DNA of 6,855 bases from Piscirickettsiaceae bacterium (GCA_027019045.1 JALUXI010000241.1:1-6855); one strand, 5' to 3'. Positions 1 through 6,297 are shown, numbered from the stretch's first letter. The notes: generated by a model from the sequence alone, not told the origin. Made by a program: numbers and translations.

Positions 1-390
1 GGGGCGACCAAGTTTGTCACTGTGGCGGTGGAAAGTGGGAAGAGTAGTGAAGAGTGCTTGAAAGTCGCTTATGCGGTGGCTTTATCCCCTTTGGTTAAGA
101 CGGCTCTCTTTGCTTCAGACCCCAACTGGGGACGGATTTTGGCAGCCGTTGGACGAGCAGGTGTGGAGCAGCTGGATATTGATAAGATTGAGATTTATCT
201 GGGTGATGTCTGCATTGTTCGAGATGGAGGGCGAGCAGAGGACTATACGGAAGCCGCAGGTCAGGCAGTGATGAATCAGCCTGAGATTCCGATTACGATC
301 AAGTTGAATCGAGGAGAAGTGAATGAAACCGTCTGGACAACGGACTTCTCTTATGATTATGTCAAAATCAATGCCGAATATCGGACTTAA
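1..390 (+). CDS. argJ: ArgJ, ornithine/glutamate N-acetyltransferase, C-terminal 129 residues (5' end outside window)
   Basis: ArgJ moves the acetyl group from N-acetylornithine to glutamate (and in bifunctional forms also uses acetyl-CoA) in the cytoplasmic arginine pathway. The reading frame is open from the first base and ends in TAA. Visible family signatures are GATK at the start of the fragment, SPLVKTALFASDPNWGRI followed by AAVGRAG in the middle, and the C-terminal block NETVWTTDFSYDYVKINAEY, which is the conserved end of this family. The autocatalytic Thr cleavage site that separates the alpha and beta chains lies upstream and is not visible. The C-terminus looks full length. In many gammaproteobacteria argJ sits close to a mutT-type gene; here a toxin-antitoxin pair, a MITE and hisC separate the two. 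The family assignment is firm; whether the enzyme is mono- or bifunctional cannot be read from the fragment. Confidence 0.95.
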   Translation, partial: GATKFVTVAVESGKSSEECLKVAYAVALSPLVKTALFASDPNWGRILAAVGRAGVEQLDIDKIEIYLGDVCIVRDGGRAEDYTEAAGQAVMNQPEIPITIKLNRGEVNETVWTTDFSYDYVKINAEYRT

Positions 391-471
391 TGAGCTATCT
401 TAATTATGGCAGAGGGTTTATTTGGCGTTTGAAAAGGATGTAGAATTAAACTGCATATTCCTTTTTATATG

Positions 472-515
472 TATAATGTTATGTGTGTTTAACTCATAAT
501 TTTATTAGCGGAGGT
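472..515 (+). promoter_or_regulatory. Leader of the RHH/RelE operon: -10 box, candidate operator and strong Shine-Dalgarno
   Basis: A perfect TATAAT lies at 472-477; no good -35 is visible 16-18 bp upstream, which would suit an activated or weak promoter. An inverted repeat TTATG (479-483) / CATAA (495-499) with an 11-base spacer lies between this -10 box and the ribosome site. That is a reasonable place for autorepression by the RHH antitoxin, but this is inferred from position only. GGAGGT at 510-515 lies 7 bases before the ATG at 523 and fixes that start. Confidence 0.45.
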
Positions 516-522
516 GTAGGTC

Positions 523-750
523 ATGCAGTCAGTGAAAGCCACATTTACTTTGCCAGATCATTTAGTGAAAGAATTATCAGAATTCTCCCAAGAGCTGGGT
601 GAGAAAAAAAGCCATATGGTCGCAAAGGCGTTAAACCAGTATTTTGATATTCTGGATCTTGAGTTGGCGAAAAAACGCTCATTGGAAGTGAGAGAGGGAA
701 AGGTGGAGGCTATCTCTCTTGAGGCGGTCAAGGAAGAATTAGGGCTTTGA
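523..750 (+). CDS. Ribbon-helix-helix antitoxin of a type II toxin-antitoxin pair (RelB/CopG-like)
   Basis: This 75-residue protein has the layout of a short RHH antitoxin. A single beta strand (VKATFTLP, residues 4-11) would contact DNA; two helices follow (about 13-27 and 30-43) separated by GEKKSH. A charged C-terminal half (LAKKRSLEVREGKVEAISLEAVKEEL) is the usual flexible toxin-binding part. Its expected job is to neutralise the toxin encoded immediately downstream and to repress the operon as a dimer or as a complex with the toxin. Start choice is supported by GGAGGT 7 bases upstream. The stop codon overlaps the toxin start by one base (TGATG), which suggests translational coupling. The DNA here is AT-richer than argJ, in keeping with an accessory module. 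RHH assignment is good; the exact subfamily name is not certain. Confidence 0.85.
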   Translation: MQSVKATFTLPDHLVKELSEFSQELGEKKSHMVAKALNQYFDILDLELAKKRSLEVREGKVEAISLEAVKEELGL

Positions 751-1043
751 TGGCAACCAAAAATTATACGCTCGAATTTCATCCAGCAGCCAAAAAAGAG
801 TTGAGCAGGCTCAATCACCAAACAAAAGCTTATATTGTCCAATCGTTAAGCCTTTTTATCGAGCAGTATTCTACTGAGTATGAAAGAGAGCTGATGCGTA
901 CAGCGAAGGTGAAAAAGCTTAAGGGTGAATGGAAAGGGTTTTATCGACTGCGACTTCGTCATTATCGTGTCATTTACGAAAAAATAGAAGAGAGGCTCGT
1001 TATACATATTGTGAGGGTTGCACATAGACAAGAGGTGTATTGA
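750..1043 (+). CDS. RelE/ParE-superfamily toxin, partner of the upstream RHH antitoxin
   Basis: This 97-residue basic protein matches the RelE/ParE fold pattern. It has an N-terminal strand (YTLEFHPAAKKEL, residues 6-18), two helices, then the core block VKKLKGEWKGFYRLRLRHYRVIY (54-76) and the terminal strand VIHIVRVAHRQEVY (84-97). In RelE-type members the toxin is a ribosome-dependent mRNA endonuclease using basic residues and a C-terminal tyrosine; R67, R70, R73, H92, R93 and Y97 are candidates here. ParE-type gyrase poisons share the fold, so the target is undecided. ATG at 750 is preferred over TTG at 747 because it overlaps the antitoxin stop; a weak AGGG lies 5 bases upstream. The protein ends directly at a MITE, which provides the GA of its TGA stop, so one or a few terminal residues may have been lost. 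Confidence 0.88.
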   Translation: MATKNYTLEFHPAAKKELSRLNHQTKAYIVQSLSLFIEQYSTEYERELMRTAKVKKLKGEWKGFYRLRLRHYRVIYEKIEERLVIHIVRVAHRQEVY

Positions 1044-1195
1044 GAGCTTTGCACGAGATGGATTCACGGATAAAAAAGGCTAAAACTCCTCACTCTTCGT
1101 TGAAAAACTTGGCAATAACTAGCTATCCGTTTTCCGCCTCGATTCGAGAAATTTTATCTCTTTTTTCTCTCGTGCCTCACTCGTGCAAAGCTCTC
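1042..1195 (+). mobile_element. 154-bp MITE-like element, copy 1, with 16-bp terminal inverted repeats
   Basis: The element is bounded by perfect 16-bp inverted repeats: GAGAGCTTTGCACGAG at 1042-1057 and its reverse complement at 1180-1195. A second element of the same length lies in opposite orientation at 6497-6650 and is about 91-93% identical by hand alignment, the differences being scattered substitutions plus two compensating one-base indels. It is too short for a transposase, so it is non-autonomous. A second CTCGTG lies just inside the right repeat (1170-1175), a possible subterminal transposase site. Its left end overlaps the toxin stop codon. Flanks read ATT on the left and GTA on the right, so no clean target duplication is seen. 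The family of the mobilising transposase is not determined; an IS5-like source is a guess from the TIR style. Confidence 0.9.
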
Positions 1196-1251
1196 GTAAA
1201 TAAATACGAATTAAATCCCTTTAGTCCTTTTTTATCTGGGATGCCTATCCT

Positions 1252-2331
1252 TTACGATAAGGGTGTCAATACCTCTTTTAATGCATGAATCAAAGCGGCA
1301 TTTTCCACTTCATTTCCAATGGTTATTCGCAAAAAATCTTTGATTCTCGGCTGGTTAAAATATCGTACGATGATATTTTTTGCTCTTAAAGCCTCGGCGA
1401 CTGCTTCAGCGGTATGGGGAGCTGGAGGTTGGGTGAAGATGAAGTTGGCGGCTGAATCCAGCGTTTGAAAGCCGAGTTCATCTAAGGCCTCTGTCACCTC
1501 TGTTCTTTGTTGGATAATGCGTTGGCATTGCGCTTGAAAGTAGGTTTCATCCTCAATAGAAGCGATGCCAGCTGCTTGGGCAAGACGGTCCATGGGATAG
1601 GAGTTGAAGCTGTTTTTCACCCTTTCTAAGGCCTCAATTAGGTTGGGATGGCCTAAGGCATAACCAATTCTGAGACCTGCTAAAGCTCTGGATTTAGAGA
1701 AGGTGCGGATAATCAGTAGGTTTGGATTGTCTGCCAGTAGCGGAATGGTAGACTGCCCACCAAAATCAATATAGGCTTCGTCAACCACAACGACTGATTG
1801 AGAATTGACTTTCAAGATGGATTCAATCGCTGCTGTGGAGAGTAGTTTGCCAGTGGGGGCATTGGGGTTGGGGAAGATAATGCCCCCATTGGGACGATTG
1901 TAATCTCTGGGGTCAATCGCAAAATCTGCATCTAAAGGAATAGCCTCAAAATCGATCTGATAAAGTCCGCAATAGACTGGGTAGAAGCTGTAAGTAATAT
2001 CAGGAAAAAGAATCGGCTCGTCATGTTTGAGGAGGGCTTGAAAGGTATGTGCCAGCACCTCATCAGAGCCATTGCCAACAAAAACCTGATGGGTATCGAG
2101 CTGATGATAATCTGCCAATGTCTGTTTCAAAGCATCTGAATTAGGGTCGGGATAGAGTCGCAGCGAGTCGTTATTAGCCTGCTCAATGGCTTCAAAGACC
2201 TTAGGTGAGGGCGGATAAGGATTTTCATTGGTATTGAGCTTAATCAGATTCTCCACCTTAGGCTGTTCGCCTGGGACATAGGGGGTGAGCTGGTGGACGA
2301 GTTGGCTCCAGTAGGGATTTGTGTGACTCAT
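1252..2331 (-). CDS. hisC: HisC, histidinol-phosphate aminotransferase (PLP-dependent)
   Basis: HisC transfers an amino group from glutamate to imidazole-acetol phosphate, giving L-histidinol phosphate in histidine biosynthesis. The 359-residue length is normal. Class I/II aminotransferase landmarks are present in order: LNTNENP (32-38) at the substrate-binding N-terminus, GNGSDE (86-91), NPNAPTG (155-161) for PLP binding, DEAYIDF (184-190), the Schiff-base lysine K213 in TFSKS, GLRIGYALG (219-227), and R335 in LRITIG for the substrate carboxylate. The sequence follows the Pseudomonas HisC1 type closely (VPGEQPK, SYSFYPVYCGLY-like and KNSFNSYPMDR blocks). AAGGA lies about 9 bases before the ATG. 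No other his gene is visible, so this copy stands outside a his operon and is divergent from the mutT fusion gene. No convincing terminator was found between its stop and the MITE. Confidence 0.95.
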   Translation of the reverse strand: MSHTNPYWSQLVHQLTPYVPGEQPKVENLIKLNTNENPYPPSPKVFEAIEQANNDSLRLYPDPNSDALKQTLADYHQLDTHQVFVGNGSDEVLAHTFQALLKHDEPILFPDITYSFYPVYCGLYQIDFEAIPLDADFAIDPRDYNRPNGGIIFPNPNAPTGKLLSTAAIESILKVNSQSVVVVDEAYIDFGGQSTIPLLADNPNLLIIRTFSKSRALAGLRIGYALGHPNLIEALERVKNSFNSYPMDRLAQAAGIASIEDETYFQAQCQRIIQQRTEVTEALDELGFQTLDSAANFIFTQPPAPHTAEAVAEALRAKNIIVRYFNQPRIKDFLRITIGNEVENAALIHALKEVLTPLS

Positions 2332-2426
2332 TGTGCTATCCTTGAATATATTGACGATAACATTGTATTAAAAATTTCAAAAATTTTTCTAAAATCCCCA
2401 GTCCTGATGGGTAAAAGGAGTTGAAA
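2332..2426. promoter_or_regulatory. Divergent hisC / mutT-fusion intergenic region
   Basis: This 95-bp AT-rich gap must carry promoters for both divergent genes. For the plus strand a weak pair is TTGAAT (2342-2347) and TATTAA (2366-2371) with an 18-base spacer. For the minus strand TACAAT can be read at 2359-2364 on the opposite strand, without a good -35. AAGGAG at 2415-2420 is a strong ribosome site 6 bases before the ATG at 2427. The region also contains a 36-bp repeat listed separately. Promoter boxes are tentative. Confidence 0.3.
2373..2408 (+). repeat. 36-bp dispersed repeat, copy upstream of the mutT fusion gene
   Basis: These 36 bases match 6432-6467 at 32 positions by direct alignment. 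The shared core is CTAAAATCCCCAGTCC. At the other site this sequence is the left arm of a complete intrinsic terminator; here the adjacent right arm is missing and the repeat runs into the ribosome-binding site of the mutT fusion gene. A matching right arm occurs only after that gene, at 3382-3395. Confidence 0.75.
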
Positions 2427-3380
2427 ATGTCTAAATGTGAGCCAGTGAAGATTGTTTTGGGTGTGATTCGGTGTGAGGATGAGGTGTTATTGGCGCAACG
2501 ACAAGCGGATCAGTCCTTTGCAGGCTTGTGGGAGTTTCCAGGGGGTAAGGTAGAGGCGGGCGAGTCGATTGAGGCTGCACTGAAACGAGAGGTGTTTGAA
2601 GAGACAGGATTAGAGACCGCTCATTGGCGACCTTTGATAGAGTTTCAGTGGCAGTATGAGGAGACATCACTCCACTTTTTTGTATTGGAAACGGCGCATT
2701 TTGAAGGAGAAGCAGTTGGTCGAGAAGGGCAGCGGGTGGCTTGGCACGCTGTCTCAGAACTTAAAGATGAGCAGTTCCCGCCCGCCAACCGTGGGATTAT
2801 TCGAGCAGTGCAGTTGCCTGATCTGTATATGATTTCTGGCAGTTTTGATGATGAATTGGATGCTTTGGAACGGCTGGAAGCGGCGTTGGACGATGGGGTT
2901 AAACTGTGTCAGCTGCGAGCAAAAAATTTACCTGAAGCGGACTTTATCGCCTTGGCGAAAAAAGCGGTGCCGCTGTGTCATCAATATGGTGCCAAGATTT
3001 TATTAAATGCCTCTTTGGAAGTATTTGAAGCCGTGCCTGAAGCGGATGGCATTCAGTTGGCCTCTGATCGAGCGGCGGCCTATGCTCAACGCCCGATTGC
3101 CAAGGATAAGTGGCTCTCGGTTTCGACGCATAATGCCGAGCAGCTGGCTCATGGTTTGCAGCTAGAAGCTGATTTTATGCTGCTCTCCCCTGTGAAAGAG
3201 ACCTCTTCTCATCCTGGCGTACCAGGAATTGGCTGGGAGCAGTTTGCGTTATTGACGGAAAAAATCCCCGTTCCCGTCTATGCCCTCGGTGGGATGAAAC
3301 CCAAAGATGTTGAGCAAGCTCGATTGAGTGGAGGGCAAGGCATTGCCGCCATTTCAGGACTCTGGCCGCAAAAAATGTAG
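2427..3380 (+). CDS. Nudix (MutT) hydrolase fused to a thiamine-phosphate-synthase-like (ThiE/TenI) domain
   Basis: This 317-residue protein has two domains. The N-terminal MutT domain (about 5-130) carries a perfect Nudix box at residues 40-62 (G-x5-E-x7-REVFEE-T-GL), so it should hydrolyse a nucleoside triphosphate such as 8-oxo-dGTP to the monophosphate, cleaning the nucleotide pool. The C-terminal domain (about 133-312) is a TIM-barrel fold of the ThiE type: CQLRAK (161-166), DGIQLAS (208-214), SVSTHNAEQL (231-240), LLSPVKETSSHPGVPGIGW (252-270) and YALGGM (285-290). This matches the known gammaproteobacterial MutT-ThiE-like fusion family. The second domain deviates from true ThiE at several motifs, including Q210 where a His is usual, so thiamine synthesis is doubtful. 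ATG at 2427 is chosen over TTG at 2421 because AAGGAG ends at 2420. The gene stands alone, divergent from hisC and convergent with coaE. Confidence 0.9.
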   Translation: MSKCEPVKIVLGVIRCEDEVLLAQRQADQSFAGLWEFPGGKVEAGESIEAALKREVFEETGLETAHWRPLIEFQWQYEETSLHFFVLETAHFEGEAVGREGQRVAWHAVSELKDEQFPPANRGIIRAVQLPDLYMISGSFDDELDALERLEAALDDGVKLCQLRAKNLPEADFIALAKKAVPLCHQYGAKILLNASLEVFEAVPEADGIQLASDRAAAYAQRPIAKDKWLSVSTHNAEQLAHGLQLEADFMLLSPVKETSSHPGVPGIGWEQFALLTEKIPVPVYALGGMKPKDVEQARLSGGQGIAAISGLWPQKM

Positions 3381-3381
3381 C

Positions 3382-3405
3382 GGGACTGGGGATTTCAGTT
3401 TTTTT
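3382..3405 (+). terminator. Weak or unusual terminator between mutT fusion gene and coaE
   Basis: GGGACTGGGGATTT (3382-3395) is the reverse complement of the arm found at 2392-2404 and at 6451-6464. It is followed by a small ACTG/CAGT stem (3385-3388 with 3396-3399) and seven T residues (3399-3405) that overlap the coaE stop codon. A four-pair local stem is weak for an intrinsic terminator. The T tract and conserved arm suggest a terminator right half whose left arm is not adjacent. Confidence 0.4.
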
Positions 3406-3988
3406 AAAGCATTGTTTTGAGTTGCTCAACCACTGATTCAAAATTTTTCTCGGTATCAATCACTTGATCAGCAAGTGCAAGTCGTTCTGCTCGGCTGGCT
3501 TGGGCTTGGAGGATTTTTTGAATCTCTGATGTTGGGCGTTGGTCTCGAGCGGCGGCTCTTTGAATTTGGGTGGCTTCATTACAGTCGGTCACCCAGACAG
3601 CGTCAATATAGTCAGGTTTGCCTGTTTCCGCCAAGAGTGGAATTTCAATGACGATGTATTCGGGTTGTTGCTGTTTCAGCTGCTCAATTTTTGCTTGCGT
3701 GGCTTGACGAATCAATGGGTGTAGCAAGCTTTCTAACCACGCCTTGGCTTCGGGTTGGTTAAATATCATCTCTCTTAAAGCGGCTCGGTTGAGTTCGCCA
3801 TTCTCCAATAAAATGGTGTTGCCAAATTTTTCAACAATGGCCTGTAAGCCTTCTGTTTGCGGGGCGACCACTTCTCGGGCGATTTGATCGGCATTAAGGG
3901 TGGGGATGCCTTGTTCTGCGAGCCACTTTAAGACTCGGCTTTTACCACTGCCAATGCCACCTGTGAGAGCGATGATTTGTGTTGTCAT
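3404..3988 (-). CDS. coaE: CoaE, dephospho-CoA kinase
   Basis: CoaE phosphorylates the 3'-hydroxyl of dephospho-CoA with ATP, the last step of coenzyme A synthesis. The 194-residue protein begins with a P-loop, TGGIGSGKS (9-17). It then shows NADQIAREV (32-40, containing the expected catalytic Asp34), LNRAALREMIF (66-76), LLHPLIR (88-94), the IPLLAE segment (116-121, usually PLLFE) and RAAARDQR (144-151) in the lid region. QASRAERLALADQVIDT (163-179) is the usual C-terminal motif. Length is normal for the family. The start is set by the usual short distance to the P-loop, although no clear Shine-Dalgarno precedes it. It converges on the mutT fusion gene (23-bp gap) and diverges from asnO (61-bp gap). 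In many gammaproteobacteria coaE belongs to a pilBCD-coaE-yacG group; none of those genes is visible here. Confidence 0.95.
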   Translation of the reverse strand: MTTQIIALTGGIGSGKSRVLKWLAEQGIPTLNADQIAREVVAPQTEGLQAIVEKFGNTILLENGELNRAALREMIFNQPEAKAWLESLLHPLIRQATQAKIEQLKQQQPEYIVIEIPLLAETGKPDYIDAVWVTDCNEATQIQRAAARDQRPTSEIQKILQAQASRAERLALADQVIDTEKNFESVVEQLKTML

Positions 3989-4006
3989 GTTGAAATTATC
4001 GAAAGT

Positions 4007-4020
4007 TGGTAGAATAGCCG
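4007..4020 (+). promoter_or_regulatory. Candidate extended -10 promoter of asnO
   Basis: TGGTAGAAT at 4007-4015 is an extended -10 element (TGn then TAGAAT), followed by ANCCG. The same TGNTAGAATANCCG pattern occurs before grxD at 5871-5884. No -35 with a 16-18 base spacer is obvious, which extended -10 promoters can tolerate. The ATG of asnO is 34 bases downstream of the -10 box, with only a weak purine-rich stretch (GAAAAGAA) as ribosome site. Confidence 0.5.
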
Positions 4021-4049
4021 CATCTTAACAAAAAGTAGAAAAGAATCCT

Positions 4050-5867
4050 ATGTGTGGTATTTGTGGTGAGTTGTATTGGGACGGTCGTCCCGCGTTGGAA
4101 TCGCATCTAAAACCGATGCTCAAGGCGTTAGAGCGACGCGGCCCTGATGATGGCGGAATTTGGACGCAAGATCAAATCGGCTTGGGGCATCGCCGTTTAG
4201 CGATTATTGACCTGAGCGAGGCGGGGCATCAGCCGATGGAAGATGATAGCCTGACATTGGTGTTTAATGGCTGTATCTATAACTATCAGGCGTTGCGAGA
4301 AGAGTTGATGGCATTGGGGCATCAGTTCCGTGGGCATTCTGATACGGAGGTGATTTTAAAAGCCTATCGTCAATGGGGTATGGAGGCGGTCAAACGCTTT
4401 GAAGGGATGTTTGCATTTGCCCTTTGGGATGATGACCAGCAGCAGCTCTATTTAGTGAGAGATCGCTTTGGGATTAAACCTCTCTATTATGCACCGATTG
4501 AAGGGGGCGTGCGGTTTGCATCCAATACCCAAGCCTTGTTGGCCACCCCTGGCATTGATAAAGCTTTAGACCCAGTCGGCTTGCATCATCAGTTTACTCT
4601 GCATGGCGTGGTGCCTGCTCCGCATACGATTATTAAAGGCATCCACAAGTTGGAGCCAGGTCACTGGATGGTGGTGGATCCTGATGGGCAGATGTATAAA
4701 AAGCAGTATTGGCACTTGGAGGCGAGACGGCCAAAAACAGGTGAACGCTGGGCGGACTTAAAGACAGAAGCGGACTGGATAGAGGCGATTCATCAGGAGT
4801 TGAAATCGGCGGTGCATAAACGACTCACTGCGTCTGATGTGCCTGTGGGTGTGTTGCTGTCGGGGGGCTTGGATTCGAGTTTAATTGTGGCGCTACTGGC
4901 GGAGGCGGGTGTAGAGAATATTCGCACCTTCTCCATTGGATTTGAAGACCAACCTGAAGAGAAGGGGAGCGAATTTGAATATTCTGACCTCGTGGTGGAT
5001 CGTTATCAAACGCAGCATGAAAAGTATTTAATCCCCAATAGTGAAGTTCTACCTCGCCTGCCTGAGGCAGTGGATGCGATGTCAGAACCGATGTTTGGAC
5101 AGGATGCGGTGGCGTTTTATCTTCTCTCTGAGCGGGTGTCGCAATCGGTTAAGGTGGTGATGTCTGGGCAGGGGGCGGATGAAGTCTTTGGCGGCTATTT
5201 CTGGTATCCACAGATGGCACAAGCGGCAGCGGAAAACCTAGGCTGCTGGGACAATCCAGTGGACTGTTTTGCCCCCTTCTATTTTGACCGAGACCATGCC
5301 GAGTGGCTGGAGATGATGCATCCCGATTACCATACGGAAGATGTCACCCGTGAGCTGATTAACCATAAACTGTTGGCGCCTGAAGCGGACACCCATTTGG
5401 ATCGAGTGTTACGCTTGGATGCGACCACACTGATAGTGGATGACCCCGTTAAGCGGGTTGATAATATGACGATGGCATGGGGCTTGGAGGCGAGAGTACC
5501 GTTTTTAGATCATAAACTGGTGGAATTGACCATGGCCGCCCCGATTGAACTCAAGCTAAAAGAGCCGAAATATATCCTCAAACAGATTGCCAGAGGCATC
5601 GTGCCAGATGCGGTGATTGACCGTCCCAAAGGCTATTTCCCCATGCCCGCTTTGAAGTATGTAAGAGGTGAGTTTTATCAGTTTATGAAAAATATCCTCA
5701 CCAGTGAAGCGGCGAAAAAACGAGGACTCTTTAACCAAGATTACATCGAAAAACTGCTTACCCAACCCGATGCCCCTGAACACTTTACTCGCATTCAGGG
5801 CAGCAAACTTTGGCACGCGGCATTGCTCGAGCTTTGGTTGCAGCGACACCTAGACGATTTAGAGTAG
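4050..5867 (+). CDS. asnO: Asparagine-synthase-family amidotransferase, N-acetylglutaminylglutamine amide (NAGGN) synthesis type
   Basis: This 605-residue protein has the two-domain layout of glutamine-hydrolysing asparagine synthases. The N-terminal Ntn glutaminase domain has the nucleophile Cys2 (MCGICGE), RRGPDD (29-34), GHRRLAIIDLS (46-56), FNGCIYNY (72-79) and SDTEVI (97-102). The C-terminal synthetase domain has the PP-loop SGGLDSS (271-277) and SGQGADE (372-378). Several blocks are characteristic of the NAGGN amidotransferase subfamily rather than AsnB: GCIYNY instead of GEIYNH, HHQFTLHGVVPAPHTI (179-194), EFEYSDLV (308-315), and DAVAFYLLSERVSQSVKVV before SGQGADEVFGGYFWYP. The predicted reaction amidates N-acetylglutaminylglutamine using glutamine and ATP, giving an osmolyte made under salt stress. 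The usual partner ngg (dipeptide synthetase) is not adjacent. All catalytic motifs look intact. Plain AsnB activity remains possible; I favour NAGGN on motif grounds. Confidence 0.85.
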   Translation: MCGICGELYWDGRPALESHLKPMLKALERRGPDDGGIWTQDQIGLGHRRLAIIDLSEAGHQPMEDDSLTLVFNGCIYNYQALREELMALGHQFRGHSDTEVILKAYRQWGMEAVKRFEGMFAFALWDDDQQQLYLVRDRFGIKPLYYAPIEGGVRFASNTQALLATPGIDKALDPVGLHHQFTLHGVVPAPHTIIKGIHKLEPGHWMVVDPDGQMYKKQYWHLEARRPKTGERWADLKTEADWIEAIHQELKSAVHKRLTASDVPVGVLLSGGLDSSLIVALLAEAGVENIRTFSIGFEDQPEEKGSEFEYSDLVVDRYQTQHEKYLIPNSEVLPRLPEAVDAMSEPMFGQDAVAFYLLSERVSQSVKVVMSGQGADEVFGGYFWYPQMAQAAAENLGCWDNPVDCFAPFYFDRDHAEWLEMMHPDYHTEDVTRELINHKLLAPEADTHLDRVLRLDATTLIVDDPVKRVDNMTMAWGLEARVPFLDHKLVELTMAAPIELKLKEPKYILKQIARGIVPDAVIDRPKGYFPMPALKYVRGEFYQFMKNILTSEAAKKRGLFNQDYIEKLLTQPDAPEHFTRIQGSKLWHAALLELWLQRHLDDLE

Positions 5868-5908
5868 AGCTGTTAGAATAACCGAGTAATTTAGTCAGGA
5901 ATAAAGGA
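5851..5908 (+). promoter_or_regulatory. Candidate grxD promoter and ribosome site
   Basis: TAGACG (5851-5856) lies 17 bases before TAGAAT (5874-5879), which is preceded by TGT, forming an extended -10. The motif begins three bases after the asnO stop, so grxD probably has its own promoter in addition to read-through from asnO. AAAGGA at 5903-5908 lies 7 bases before the GTG start at 5916 and decides that start codon. Confidence 0.5.
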
Positions 5909-5915
5909 TTTAATC

Positions 5916-6290
5916 GTGAGCAACGAAAATAAAACGCAAGAACAAGAAGTCTTAGAACGCATTGATAGTCAAGTGAAAAACAACCCTGTGGTGATCTATA
6001 TGAAAGGCACGCCACAGATGCCGTCTTGTGGCTTCTCAAGCCGTGCGGCACAGGCGTTGTTGGAAACAGGCGAGAAGTTTGCCTTTGTCAATGTCTTGGC
6101 AGATCCACTCATTTTTGAATATCTTCCTAAATATCAAGACTGGCCAACCTTCCCTCAGCTTTATATTGATGGTGAGCTACAAGGCGGCTGTGACATCACC
6201 TTGGAGTTGGCAGAAAGTGGTGAGCTGAAAAAAATGATGAGCGATGCCAATGCTAAACATGCAGAAAAGCAAGGCGAAGCAGACGCTTAA
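5916..6290 (+). CDS. grxD: GrxD, monothiol CGFS glutaredoxin (Grx4 family)
   Basis: CGFS glutaredoxins bind a [2Fe-2S] cluster with glutathione as a homodimer or with BolA-type partners, and they act in Fe-S cluster transfer and iron sensing rather than disulfide reduction. The 124-residue protein has the single Cys motif C38-GFS, K30 in YMKGTP, the cis-proline block WPTFPQLY (76-83) and GGCDI (90-94), all expected glutathione contacts. E. coli GrxD is about 115 residues; the extra length is a short polar N-terminus (SNENKTQEQE) and a charged Ala/Glu-rich tail. Translation starts at GTG, supported by AAAGGA 7 bases upstream. It lies 48 bp after asnO on the same strand and is followed by a long palindrome and a strong terminator. 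Confidence 0.95.
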   Translation: MSNENKTQEQEVLERIDSQVKNNPVVIYMKGTPQMPSCGFSSRAAQALLETGEKFAFVNVLADPLIFEYLPKYQDWPTFPQLYIDGELQGGCDITLELAESGELKKMMSDANAKHAEKQGEADA

Positions 6291-6297
6291 GAAAAAT

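Noticed and set aside
391..471. argJ terminator
   Set aside because: No stem with a following T run could be found between the argJ stop and the toxin-antitoxin promoter.
747..752. TTG at 747 as start of the RelE-type toxin
   Set aside because: The ATG at 750 overlapping the antitoxin stop is the usual coupled arrangement and is the better codon.
558..842. Minus-strand frame opposite the antitoxin and toxin
   Set aside because: It lies antisense to two well-supported genes and its product shows no family features.
1042..1195. CRISPR or integron-type repeat interpretation of the repeated element
   Set aside because: There are only two copies far apart with terminal inverted repeats, no regular spacers and no integrase or Cas gene; a MITE explains it.
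1196..1251. Terminator for hisC downstream of its stop
   Set aside because: Only a five-pair ATCCC/GGGAT match with an 18-base loop is present and there is no T tract in the correct place.
1040..1288. 82-residue plus-strand open frame across MITE copy 1
   Set aside because: It is almost entirely MITE sequence read through both terminal repeats, overlaps the toxin start of the repeat and the hisC 3' end, and has no ribosome site; such frames are typical false genes on small repeats.
2421..2429. TTG at 2421 as start of the mutT fusion gene
   Set aside because: AAGGAG ends at 2420, leaving no spacer for TTG; ATG at 2427 has the right 6-base spacing.
5785..6051. Minus-strand frame across the asnO-grxD junction
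   Set aside because: It overlaps the 3' end of asnO and the 5' end of grxD, both firm, and its composition is that of a shadow frame.
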